64,000 nucleotides of DNA from assembly GCF_000143415.4 (NCBI RefSeq), contig NW_003314289.1, positions 1,420,293 through 1,484,292 of the forward strand, in the 5' to 3' direction. Origin of the DNA: Selaginella moellendorffii. Taxonomy: Eukaryota; Streptophyta; Lycopodiopsida; Selaginellales; Selaginellaceae. The position numbers were made by a program, and so were the translations under genes. The notes below the pieces were generated by a model. It was not told the origin of the DNA. It made no database searches and saw only the letters and a list, made by a program, of their open reading frames with translations. Each line of letters opens with the position of its first letter. The first letter of the stretch is position 1. Below, piece by piece: positions 47,160-57,391 of this stretch.

Positions 47160-47581
47160 CCACGCTTATTATTCTAACCTGATCTCGTTTAGTCTAAACT
47201 TGTATTAAGACAAGATTAGTTTTTAAAGAAACATTGATTAGTTTAAAAGTACATAATCTTGTTTACTCTAAAATTGGTTACCATAGTGACAAGTGGCGAG
47301 AATCCTACCGTGAAAATAAAACTGCCACGTGGAGTGCGGCCTGCCGCGCGATTTGAATTATATGTGGTTTAGGTTAGGAAGAACACGAAGAACACCTGAG
47401 CGGGGCCATGGCGTACGGGTATGACCTCGCGCTCGCGCTCTTTCTCGCGATGCGTGATTCCAGGTAGCACACAGGGAAGAAAGATTTGTCTACATGGGAA
47501 GATCGAGGCAGCGTTGCAGGGATAGATCCCTACCGGGCAGGAGCTGGGGCTGGATTTCGCCGTGAGCGCTGGAAGAATCCA
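47160..47581 (+). promoter_or_regulatory. Upstream region of the GT29 gene with a possible uORF
   Basis: Intergenic, with AT-rich sequence to about 47370. 47408-47467 is a short open frame (MAYGYDLALALFLAMRDSR, stop) ahead of the main ATG, so it could act as a uORF if the leader begins upstream. It might also be an exon end, since ccag|gtagca is splice-like. Confidence 0.35.
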
Positions 47582-49039
47582 ATGTGCGCGGCCAGATTAT
47601 CGATCAAGGGAGCGGCGGCACCCTCGTGTTCTCCAGATCAGGGAAAGCCGCTGCTACTGGCGCCTTCTTCCGGCTCGCATCATCGCCGGGAGAGATTCAA
47701 GATCCTCGCGGCCGCGGGAATCAGCGCCTTCTTGCTGCTGTCGCTCACATTCTCCCCTCTCTGGAGCCTCCACGCCAGGCATCGCCCCATCCTCTCGCGG
47801 ACAAGCTCTTCCATTTCCTCCTCCTCCGCCGCGACGACGCAGCAGCCCCGGCGCTCGTACGATGTGCTCCACTACACCGCACTGGAGGCCAGCGATGGCG
47901 ACGAGAGGGATAGAATCCGGCAGCTCCTGGACGAGCGATCGTCGGCCAAGTACTACTGGCACCACGGGCGGGGCGGGCGTGGCAGGGTGGAGCTGGAGCA
48001 CAGCGATGGCTACGAGCGGCGCCGCCCCACCCCCATGCGGAGGCTGCGAGATCGTCGGTGGACGCCGGATCTCTCCAATCCCAGGTACGCTCCCTACACC
48101 GGAGAATTCCGCCAGATGCTCCAGAGCTGGGCTCGCCGCAAGCGCTACGATCCAGAGATCATGGCCGAGCTCCTTCCAGCGATCAAAGAGCCCATTGACC
48201 GCCACTACAAGAACTTATCCACCACCACCACCACCAAGGAGGACGAACTAGTGATCCAAGAGCAAGCCCACCATCGCCACCACCACCATCTCACCAAGGA
48301 GGATGACCGAAAAGGACACTTTGGCGACCAAGGAAGATCATCATCGCCATCGCCATCGCCATACCCGACGTGTGCCGTGGTTGGAAACAGCGGCGTCCTC
48401 CTCAACCGGACTTACGGCGCGCTCATCGACAGCTACCAGATGGTGATGCGCCTCAACAACGCAAAGGTGGCGGGCTTCGAGCGCTGGGTGGGATCCAAGA
48501 CCACCATCTCCTTCGTCAACAGCAACATCGTCCACTCGTGCGCTCGCCGCCACCGCTGCTCCTGCCCCTCCTACGGCGACGCCGTCCCCACCGTCTCCTA
48601 CGTCTGCCAAGTTGCGCACTTCCTCGACTTGGCCTACTGCCGCGCGCATCGCCGAGCTCCGCTGCTCGTCACCGATCCCCGCTTCGACAGCCTCGCCACC
48701 CGGATCGTCCGCTACTACTCGCTCCGCCACTTCTTCCACACCACCGGGAGATCTTACGACGACTGGAACAAGCTCCACGACGGGACGCTCTTCCACTACT
48801 CGTCCGGGATGCAAGCGGTGATGCTGGCGCTGGGGATCTGCGACGAGGTGGGCCTGTTTGGATTCGGGAAGCTGTCCAATTCCACTCACCACTATCATAC
48901 CAACCAGAGGACCGAGCTCGCGCTTCACGACTACGAGGCCGAGTATATCTTGTACCATGATCTCGTCCATCGCCCAGGTATGGTTCCTTTTCTTAATGAG
49001 TCTGGCCTGGCGGTTCCTCCTGTGAAGATCTTCCTCTGA
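47582..49039 (+). CDS. Sialyltransferase-like protein, GT29 family (single exon)
   Basis: 485 aa type II Golgi protein. Anchor ILAAAGISAFLLLSLTFSPL at about residues 40-60, then a low-complexity stem with a His-rich stretch at about 235-255. Sialylmotif L begins CAVVGNSGVLLNRTYGALID, followed by MVMRLNNAKVAGFERWVGSK. Motif S: LFHYSSGMQAVMLALGICDE. Motif III-like HHYHTNQR and motif VS HDYEAEYILYHD (His and Glu) are present, so catalytic residues look intact. Plants lack clear sialic acid; related Arabidopsis proteins act in pollen and seem to use other keto sugars, so the donor is unknown. Start chosen at the first ATG of the long frame; an upstream extension begins without an ATG. Confidence 0.9.
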   Translation: MCAARLSIKGAAAPSCSPDQGKPLLLAPSSGSHHRRERFKILAAAGISAFLLLSLTFSPLWSLHARHRPILSRTSSSISSSSAATTQQPRRSYDVLHYTALEASDGDERDRIRQLLDERSSAKYYWHHGRGGRGRVELEHSDGYERRRPTPMRRLRDRRWTPDLSNPRYAPYTGEFRQMLQSWARRKRYDPEIMAELLPAIKEPIDRHYKNLSTTTTTKEDELVIQEQAHHRHHHHLTKEDDRKGHFGDQGRSSSPSPSPYPTCAVVGNSGVLLNRTYGALIDSYQMVMRLNNAKVAGFERWVGSKTTISFVNSNIVHSCARRHRCSCPSYGDAVPTVSYVCQVAHFLDLAYCRAHRRAPLLVTDPRFDSLATRIVRYYSLRHFFHTTGRSYDDWNKLHDGTLFHYSSGMQAVMLALGICDEVGLFGFGKLSNSTHHYHTNQRTELALHDYEAEYILYHDLVHRPGMVPFLNESGLAVPPVKIFL

Positions 49040-49231
49040 GAAACTCAACCACACTTTTTTTTTGCTCTTCTCCTGTTTCTTAGGAAGAAAAAAAGAGAGA
49101 GATCTTTCATCTTTTACCTGTACATTTTGCTCTTACGAAGAAAAAGTTTCCATTCTTTTTTTTTTTCCTTGAGTTTTCGTAGCGTTTTGGAAGATCGATC
49201 GAAGCTCAGTAGTAGTCCGTCTGCCTTTGTG

Positions 49232-49884
49232 CTACTTCGCTCTGCAAAATTCGTGATTCGTTTGATCGACTGGAAACACAAAAGTATCGATTTTTCTTTC
49301 ACAAACCTCGAATGCTCTCTTGAGATGCTCCAGCTCCTTGTCCAGATCGCTGAGGGCCAGGTTGTACGCTTGAATCGGTGACGACTGGCTGGTGGTTTGC
49401 ACCTATGGATCGATCAAAGTTTCATCCATCAGTGCTTAGAAGAAAAAATGATGGAAAAAAGAGAAGCTTTCACCTTGACAATGATCTTGTATTGCAATGG
49501 ATGTGGTAGCTTGTATCCAGCAAACAATACATTGGGATCGCGGTGTAGCTGCCTGAAAGCCAAAGAAAAAAAAAGAAGAATCACTCTAGGAAGCTAAACA
49601 AAAGAGAGGATTTGATTTTCTAGCTTACATGCGGACAACGTTTCCAACAGTGTGATCTTCTCGCTGAATGGTGAAAGCGCCGGCATTCATTACCTTCATA
49701 TCCCTCTCATACGCAACCCTACGCGCGATCAAGAGAAAAAAAAAAAAAAGAGAAAGGACTTTTGAGCAGCCACGGCACTGGAAATCATCGCGCGCGCGGG
49801 CGCCCGCAATGCCGTAACATCCACAACTTACTTCTTGGTGCCCTCGGGAACGACGAAGCGCTCATAGCGATCCGGCGCGTTCAT
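49232..49884 (-). CDS. NRPB11: RNA polymerase II subunit RPB11
   Basis: Core subunit that pairs with RPB3, and in plants is shared with Pol IV/V. Exons (minus): 49884-49832, 49718-49629, 49552-49474, 49402 onward. Start [18 protein letters not shown], then [52 protein letters not shown] and LEHLKRAFE, as in Arabidopsis. Reading on without splicing gives a non-homologous tail and a stop at 49232 (130 aa; the usual length is about 116). A donor-like gag|gttt at 49307/49306 suggests that the normal C terminus may be in a further exon; I could not find it. Confidence 0.88.
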
Positions 49885-50419
49885 GGCGACAAAAGAGAAG
49901 AAGAAAGAAGAAAACCCCAACTTTAGGGTTTATGGGTTCCCTCGCTTCGGGGGTTCGAATCCTTTTCATCGCGATTTCCTCGCGCGAAATGCATGACACC
50001 ACGAAAATCTCCACCACCGATTCCTTGCCAGCACCGAAATCGTGAAACCCAAACGTCGATCGATCGAAAGAGCTGCCCAAGAACCCTAAAATCACAGCAC
50101 ACGCGTTCTTGGATCTCCCCTGTTTCTGTTCTTTCAAAAGTAGGTACCAGCGGCACTGTAAGTACACTACATTGCTTTGGAAAATAAAGAGAGAAAAAAA
50201 AAACCACAGTGATTCTTTCCTTGCTCATCCTTTACATTGTGTTCTTTGGATCGGTCGATCGCTCCCTGTTTCGTTCTTGGCCCTCTCTCTCGATCGATCG
50301 ATCGATCCAGAGGAGAAGAAGAAGAGTGTTGCTAGGAATTGTGATGAATCAAATCAAAACCACCAAAGCCCAGCCATGGATCATGCTCGCGGGCGCGCGC
50401 GCGAGAGAGAGAGAGAGGC
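49885..50419. other. Intergenic region between RPB11 and the MYB gene
   Basis: Promoter side of RPB11 (minus) and 3' flank of the minus-strand MYB. Contains a short (gatc)n run near 50290 and a ga-rich run near 50400. No gene. Confidence 0.5.
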
Positions 50420-51886
50420 TCAGTGCCGCGTTGGAACGAACGCGAGGTGCTGGAGATGGTGGTGGTGTTGATGCGGGTGGATCGATCCACCGCCAAAGAA
50501 ATCGTGCTGCTGGTGATGGCGCTGGAGCTGCGATGCTCGCGGATCAAACAATCCAAATTTCCCGGCCGCCAGCGCCGCCGCCACCGCGGTGGGCGACGAT
50601 CCGGAGGAGCAAGACGAGAGCGGCGGCGAGGAGGCCGCCGCCGCCGCTACTCCCGCCGCCAGCGGCGATCCAGCCCCGCCACCGCTAGCGGCGGCGGCAG
50701 CTTCCGCCATGTAGCGCTGGACCTCCTTGGCTACCATGTCCTTCATCATCCCCAAGAGCCCATTGTTGCCACCATTGCCAGGAGGAGGAGAAGGAGCTCC
50801 TCCATCCAATCTTCCATCCAATCGCCCTTGCCGGGGCTGGAAGATCGGCGCGAGCGCTTGCGCCACCGCCGCCCGGATCGCGGCGCTCATCAATTCCACC
50901 GCGTCCTCGGCCCGGACGTAGCCGCTGGGCACGAACGCCGGGGCGGCATTCTGGAAGGAGGAAGGAGGAGGAGTGCTTGGCGGCGGCGGCGGCGGAGGAG
51001 GAGCTGGAGCTCCCGGCTTGCTCGATTCCATGGTCGCCGCTGGGATTTGCCCCGGGAGAGAAAGGCTGAGCGATGTGAGTGGATCCGCCGCGCCACCGGT
51101 GTTGGAGCTGGATTCCTCGCATGGATTGTAGCTGGCAAACGCGGACGCGCGGGGCAGGGGCTTGAAGATCCCATTGGCGGCGGCGGCGGCGGTGGTGGTG
51201 GTGGTGGCGGCGGTGGCGGTGGTGGCGGTGGTGGTGGTGCTCGTGGTCGTGTTCTTGGGCGACAGCGCGTCCCCAAAATTCATCCTTTTCAAGCTCCGCG
51301 AATCCACCTCCCAATTGCTGCCATCCTCGTCGTCGTTGGACATGTCATTGCTGCTGCGCTTGAAGCTCGAGATCTCCTCCTCGTCGCTGTTCTTGACGAA
51401 CTGGTGGATCTGGTGGTGCTGGCGATGATTGGCGTTCTCGTGCTCGATGATGGCGGCAGCGTGGCTCTTCTCGCCGCCGCTACCACCGCCGCTGGCACAG
51501 CAGCGCCGCCGGAGAGTGGAGTTCCAGTGGTTCTTGATCGCGTTGTCTGTTCTTCCGGGCAAGAGGCGCGCGATGGTCGCCCACTTGTTCCCGTGCTGCG
51601 AATGCGCCTTGATGATGGTGGCGTCCTCGGCGGCGGTGAAGGGGCGGTGCTCCACCTGGGGGCTCAGCTGGTTGCACCACCGCAGCCGGCACGATTTGCC
51701 CGATCGCCCAGCAATCCCCTTGCTGATGAGCGACCAATTCCTCGCGCCATACTTGTCCACCAGCTTCTGGAGCGCCGCGTCCTCCTCGGGGCTCCACGGC
51801 CCCTTGATCCTGTCCAGCTCCTCCGCCGACGCTCCGCCACTCCCACCACCGCTCTTGCCAAGCGCCATCGTGCACATCGCTCGCAT
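50420..51886 (-). CDS. R2R3-MYB transcription factor, subgroup 22 (MYB44/MYB77-like), intronless
   Basis: 488 aa in one exon, as expected for subgroup 22. R2: [20 protein letters not shown], then [21 protein letters not shown]3: [20 protein letters not shown] and [21 protein letters not shown] later SLSLPG motif ([12 protein letters not shown]) is typical of the subgroup. The C-terminal half is low-complexity (Thr, Ala, Pro runs; HHQQHD and HPHQHHHH near the end). Subgroup 22 factors act in ABA and auxin responses and stress. Three in-frame ATGs lie at the start; 51886 is the outermost. The gene is very GC-rich, which creates a long antisense shadow frame. Confidence 0.93.
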   Translation of the reverse strand: MRAMCTMALGKSGGGSGGASAEELDRIKGPWSPEEDAALQKLVDKYGARNWSLISKGIAGRSGKSCRLRWCNQLSPQVEHRPFTAAEDATIIKAHSQHGNKWATIARLLPGRTDNAIKNHWNSTLRRRCCASGGGSGGEKSHAAAIIEHENANHRQHHQIHQFVKNSDEEEISSFKRSSNDMSNDDEDGSNWEVDSRSLKRMNFGDALSPKNTTTSTTTTATTATAATTTTTAAAAANGIFKPLPRASAFASYNPCEESSSNTGGAADPLTSLSLSLPGQIPAATMESSKPGAPAPPPPPPPPSTPPPSSFQNAAPAFVPSGYVRAEDAVELMSAAIRAAVAQALAPIFQPRQGRLDGRLDGGAPSPPPGNGGNNGLLGMMKDMVAKEVQRYMAEAAAAASGGGAGSPLAAGVAAAAASSPPLSSCSSGSSPTAVAAALAAGKFGLFDPRASQLQRHHQQHDFFGGGSIHPHQHHHHLQHLAFVPTRH

Positions 51887-54800
51887 CTACGCAAAACTCC
51901 CCCGAAATACCGCTCGATTCAGCCGATGCGCGCCAAGAATCCCAGGATTCTTGCCCAGAACAATGGCGCCATTGATCGAATCGATCCGATCGAGCTGGAA
52001 TCGTCGCTTGGATCGAGAGATGAGATGAGAGAAGAGTAGCGCTGCCCAAAAACCCTAAACTCAAGAACAAAAAGAGTGAAGCTCAAGGCACACACACACA
52101 CCCTCTCTCTCTCGCCCCTACATATGGCCACAACGGCCAATGGCCATGGCCATAATAACCATAACGCAAACTCTAACCACCACTCCACATCATGCCATAC
52201 ATGCCATGGTCCCCCATGGCATCAGCAACCATGACGTCACGCGGCCTCCATTTGCATACGCATACACAGTACTGCTGACTCGGCGCACGCGGCCGTACGC
52301 AGCCGCCAGAGGCCTACGTGTTGACGTGTCGCGCAGAGGCTGGAGAGGAATCGCCCGCTTGTGGCCCATGGCCACTCCCCTGTACGGCTCGGCCCACCAA
52401 ACGGATAAGACCGGCCAGGGGTTAACGCCCCAATTTTCCCGGCCGGCGAACTTGTCGCCTGGCCGCCGGCCGAGCCGGCTGCAGCCAATGCAACCTGGAT
52501 CGGCCGGTCGGCCGGTCGGGGGCGCCAGCAAAATTTCCCGGCCGCCGGGAACTTGGTCTTTGAGATTTTTACTATTAACCTTCTATTTCTCTTTTTCTCC
52601 CTTTTTTGTAACAACGGAACAATACAAATAACCGCTGTGCCACCCAGAGATGGGCTTCTTCTTGCTTTTGTTTGCCAATCATGAGCCTAGCTTCCGGAGA
52701 CATCCTCCCACGCCATCAACATGTTGGAGATGGGTGACAAGGGAACCAAATGTAGGGCCGCCTCCTTTTCCTTTCGCGCTGGGGCCTCCCCTTTCCTCTT
52801 TCCTCCTGTGAGTGACAAAAACCACCACCACCACCACCACCACCAGACCTAGTGCCAAAACAAAGCCTCGCAAAAAACAATGCCCAAGATACCCCTGGCA
52901 AAGCAAGACCCCACGGCCAATCCCAATTTGCCCAGTTAGGGCAAAAGTATATTTGTTTATAATTTCTCGGTTAAAGCTACTCCAGCCATGTTTGACAGAG
53001 ACATGGATGCATCGAATGGGAAGAAAACCCTATTCTCTTTCACAACACACACTCCATCACCTCATTATCATAAGGAATCCTTCAAACTCCACACTCTTCT
53101 CCAGAAGTAGTATTCAGTAAAAGAGCATCAAAAATTTACCACCACCGGGATCGTGGCATCTGTCTGTACTGTGGCTGTACACATACATGATAGACCAGTA
53201 GTGTATAAACGAATCAATCTTATATTTATACCACTCGCGCCTTAAGATATGTGCCTACGTACCCAGCTTTTGCCCAACCAAGCCAAAAGATTCCTGCCCC
53301 TCATTCATTTAGATCATTTCAAGGGCTTTGCTTTTTCGCTCTCGCATCGCTTAGAGGGACCTGACCAGACCCGGTCAAAATATCAATCTAGAAGGCAAAA
53401 AAACTGTATCGCCTTTAGCTACTCTGCTCCCTAGGAATGATGCAATCCATCTTTAATCGCCCAGAATTCTTTTATAATTCCCTAAAGCTTTCCCCCACTT
53501 CGAAAGCCAAACCATGTTCCAATGTACAAACTATACAAAATCGTGAGATTAATTTCGTGACCCCGGCTTTAGTTTACGTGCAAGTTGCGCTACAAGCCAG
53601 CAATCATATCGCCGCTCTTTACTGGGATCCAGTAAGACAGGCTCGTGATTAGCGAGCGAGCGAGCGAGCGAGGGGATCAAAGGGAATCTTTTTTCTTTGT
53701 TTCACCGGTCAGTTCTTCGCTAGTGGTGTTAGGTCAATCAAGTGGTAAGACACCAAGCTGGCTCTAGCTTGCAATGCAAGCGAGGAAACAAAACAAAATG
53801 CCCCTGCGACCTTGGGATCCAAACTCAAGCCATACAAAGCATATAAAATAAGGTGGTAACACGTGCAATGGCGATCGGGCATTTGCATGGCGCCCTAATT
53901 TGCAAACTCCAACGAGAGAAGAGAAAAATTTTGCCCGGTGCTCGCGCTGTGTCCGGCAGTATCAGACACAACCCACAAATGGTTAAAACTTAAAAGCAGC
54001 CCTAAAAAGCAACAGATTTAACGGCAAGCCGGTTAGCGATTTAACGTGCTAAAACGGTTTTTAAAACCGGGCGCCGGTTTTAACGGGCACAACTGGGGCC
54101 GGTCCAGCTAGAAATGCGGCCGCCCACGTGTCTAAATTGCCAGCCTGTGCGGCAGTTCACGTGAATAAAAAGTTAAATGCGCCACGCGTCCGGCCAACGG
54201 ACGCTCCAGATGTGGAGAGCTAGCGGCACGTGGGCCGTTGGATCTGGGAGACAGCCTGGCCGTTAGAGGTGGGTGGTTTCGCTTTTTTTTTTTTTTTCTT
54301 TTTATCGCTTTCCACATGCCAGAAATGCGTTGACCGCGCCACTGACCGTGGACCTGCCCCAACTACTTCGCCTTTGGGGATTAAAAAACCAGTAGAAATG
54401 ATTTATCGGCCAGTCCGTGTACGGCGGAATGGGACATGCGTACGGCAGCAAACGTCCCATGGAACTTGGGTAACTTGGAACTCTGGAACTCCTGGCTGGC
54501 TCTGGATGTATGGGCCCTAGATTTTTAAAACCACCTTTCGCGCGGTTTTAAAAATTTTATTTTGTCTCCCGATCTGATCTGCCAGATCCAAACCCAGTCG
54601 CTCCATCTCTCTCGAATTCTTGTTTTTCGACCAGGTGCACACTTGTCTGGTGTTTGTCTCCGCGAATTATCGAGGAAAGCGGAGAAAAGGGCTGGGCGAG
54701 CGCTTAAAGAAACGCTTCCCAGCAGCCCATTCCATCCACGGGAGGAACAGATCCCGGTAAGCATCAACTTACGTGTGTAGGAAAACGATCGATCGCGGGA

Positions 54801-57391
54801 TCGATCTGGACAAAAATGGACACCAAACCGAGACAAAGAGAGAGAGTAAGAGGAGAAAAAATAGAGGCCAATACATACAATGCAGTGTTAGACTCACTAA
54901 CTTACGTGGGGGAGATTTTTGTAGCTTTGTTATGGTCTTGGAGGTTGTTACTTGCAACAACTTTACTCGACCAGGAAAAATTTTTCGTTTGTGTCGGCCA
55001 CCATCTCTCCTCGTATGTTGAAACAAATCTTTGGCGTGTTATAGGGTTCCACCACCACCTTTTCTTCCTTTCTAAAAACCCTAAAAGAGCGCATGCCCAT
55101 TTTGTCGCCAAACATCACATTCACGTTTTATCCTTGCAGATCCGCCCAGATCGCGGAATCAATGGTTGGTTGGGTGGGCCAGAGAGGCATGGAAAAAGCA
55201 AGCGCAAGCCTCAAACCCTAGCATTTCGCGGAAGCTTCCTCCGCGTGGATCCAAGCTGGCGCTGACTTGACTTGACTGGCCTTGACGCCGCTGCTCGTCC
55301 AGGAACAGTGGACTGGTGGACTGGACCACAAACCTTTTCCATATTTCTTGCTCCTCTCTCCGCGTAGCAGGGCTGTGGAGTAGCCAAAGAAAGTTATAGA
55401 GGTAGCGTCGTAGCTGCCAAGGGATGGAATGAAATCCAGTGGCAGTATCAGAAAAAGATGGTGGCGGGCGGGCGGGCGGGCAGTTGGTGGGTGGCGGTGA
55501 CGTGCTCGTCGGCCCATTCCTTTGTGTGTGGGATGAGGTAAGATTTCGCGCATAAGGCGCGTGACGTCTGCCCATCTGTCCGTTCGATGCGATCCCCCTC
55601 GTCCGGCCGCCATAATTGAAGGACGGACGGATGGATCGATACAACAATGCTACAACAGCAACAGAAAAAAAAAAAGAGGAAAGGAAAAAGAGAGAAAATA
55701 AAGCGAAAAAGAGGAAGTTGTGTTGATGAATTGAATCGAATTGAAGTGATGCAAGCCTTCCACCTCAAAGTTGATTGATTGATTGATTACCTCCAACGAC
55801 CAAGACGGCATGAAATAAGCTATAAACTTTCAGACAAGCGCAAAATTTTTTTTCAAAAGCTTAAAACCGATGAAATGTTCCCATGGGATATGCTTGCAAC
55901 AGGGCATGGGCATGGCCCATTGCCCATGATTGCTTTGCATATGATGTCAGCAGGCATGACGTCATGTCATCCCGGCCATGGATGAGGAATGCCATGCATA
56001 CAGGATAACAACACTGCATGGTGGCGTGGCGTGTTTGTGTCCAGTGATTGAAAATACACCCAGGCAGTAAATGTGTGTGACTTCTCCAGCTAATCAACAG
56101 CTGGGGTCCGTTAGTTTTTCTATATATTTTTCTACCGGCAAGTTAGTTTAACCTTCTACTTTGTTAACAGGGTAAACCTTGCTTGTTTGTTTTGGAAAAA
56201 GCTCGCACGTCCGCGTCCGCGTGATTTAAGAATCGAATCGCTTGGCTTAAAAAATCTAGACATTGACTGATTATTTCTTAGCCCAAACACACAAGAGGCA
56301 TGAAATGAAACTTGGTGGTGGAGGCCCCATTCTAATGTGAGGGGCAAAGGGGACATTCGAGCCATTGTTAAATTGGTCAGCTCACACGTCCAAAGCTCGC
56401 CACCTTTCTTTTTTACAAGGCTAGGGTTCTTCCTGTTAGTTTAAACCCCCGCATTTAAGCGAGTGTCGGTTGGGGAGCCAGTTGACAAAACAGAAAACCG
56501 AAAAAAGTGGGGGCCGGGCGGGAAGGATGATGGGAAGTTTCGGTGCCTTTAAAATGTCTTCTTTTTTATCTTTTATACAAGGGCGTGTCACTTTCGTGAT
56601 GAGAAACCAAGAGGGGGAGAAGTTCTTTGTCCAAATCTCACAGGCATCTTGATGACGTCCAACTATCATATCGATATCCCAACGCTCTTTAGCTTCGCGA
56701 TTTCTTTCGTGGCGCTCTATCTTCTGGGATGAGATGAGATGATCCTTCCAATCTCCTCCTATAATTACGGCGATGTGAATATGGTCGTCAATCACGGCGC
56801 GAGAAATATCAACGATCCAGCTTGTCCCAGCCAAGATCAAGGGACCAAGGATTGAATGCTCGCCCCGGTCCAAATCACAATGAAAGTAAAGGGAAGGGGG
56901 AACGCCCTAGAAGAGTGCAAAACAAAGGCGATTCGATGCTGATCTTGGAAGTTGACATGACTAGAAAGCTCCACACACACAAATTTGTAGCGGGCGAGGA
57001 TCGAACCCACGACTTCTTTCTTGCGAGTGGTGTTAGGCGGGACACCTGGATAGGAAAACAGTTAAATTACCAACCCGACAGGCGACCAGACGCGGCTGCG
57101 AGACAGCCGTCCGATGGCTCCCTGTTAACGGTGGCAGTTAGATGTCTTTGCACGCAATTGACAACCAGATAAAGCCCGTACCGCGAATATCCCGCGAAAA
57201 TATCGCGGACAACTGTGTCTAACTGCCGGCTATCCAGGAGCATCCAACGGCCTAGGCGCCACCACGCTTAAACAGAAGATCCGCTCCGACAATGGTGGTC
57301 AATAGCTTTGGTCAATGGTCATATATGGTCATATACAATCTTTGCTATATGTAAAGTTAAAGAAGCGCCATTTTCACTCAAAACCCTAGGG
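51887..57391. other. Long intergenic region
   Basis: About 5.5 kb without a supportable gene. It holds the MYB promoter (51890-52200, with a (CA)n run near 52090), GC-rich segments, a (CCA)n run near 52820, a (gcga)n run at 53656-53671, a (gcgg)n run near 55470 and a (ttga)n run near 55770. Short open frames here show no domain, membrane pattern or splice-consistent extension. The tRNA-like block near 57000 is listed separately. The last 100 bp are the leader of the GUP1 gene. Confidence 0.5.
56990..57095 (-). repeat. tRNA-derived, SINE-like sequence (tentative)
   Basis: On the minus strand a Pol III B-box-like gggttcgatcctcgccc follows, by about 60 nt, an A-box-like ttggtaatttaactg. No cloverleaf can be drawn. 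The segment cctaacaccact also occurs (minus) near 53722-53733. This fits a SINE head or a tRNA relic. Confidence 0.3.

Noticed and set aside
47562-48251. 229-codon plus-strand frame overlapping GT29
   Set aside because: Out-of-frame shadow of the GT29 stem region with no independent start context or domain.
48341-49054. 237-codon minus-strand frame
   Set aside because: Antisense shadow of the GT29 coding sequence; the GT29 motifs on the plus strand are decisive.
50423-52039. 538-codon plus-strand open frame
   Set aside because: It is antisense to the R2R3-MYB gene. Its Arg/Gly/His-rich composition is the shadow of GC-rich MYB codons, and no domain is seen.
53700-53800. Possible tRNA around caagtggtaagacaccaag
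   Set aside because: It has a D-arm-like stretch, but no T arm or acceptor pairing could be drawn. At most it is a SINE or tRNA scrap.
54816-55265. 149-codon plus-strand frame with a PPR-like NTYNAVLDSL
   Set aside because: The resemblance is only ten residues long, and the remainder is hydrophobic and low-complexity without PPR periodicity.
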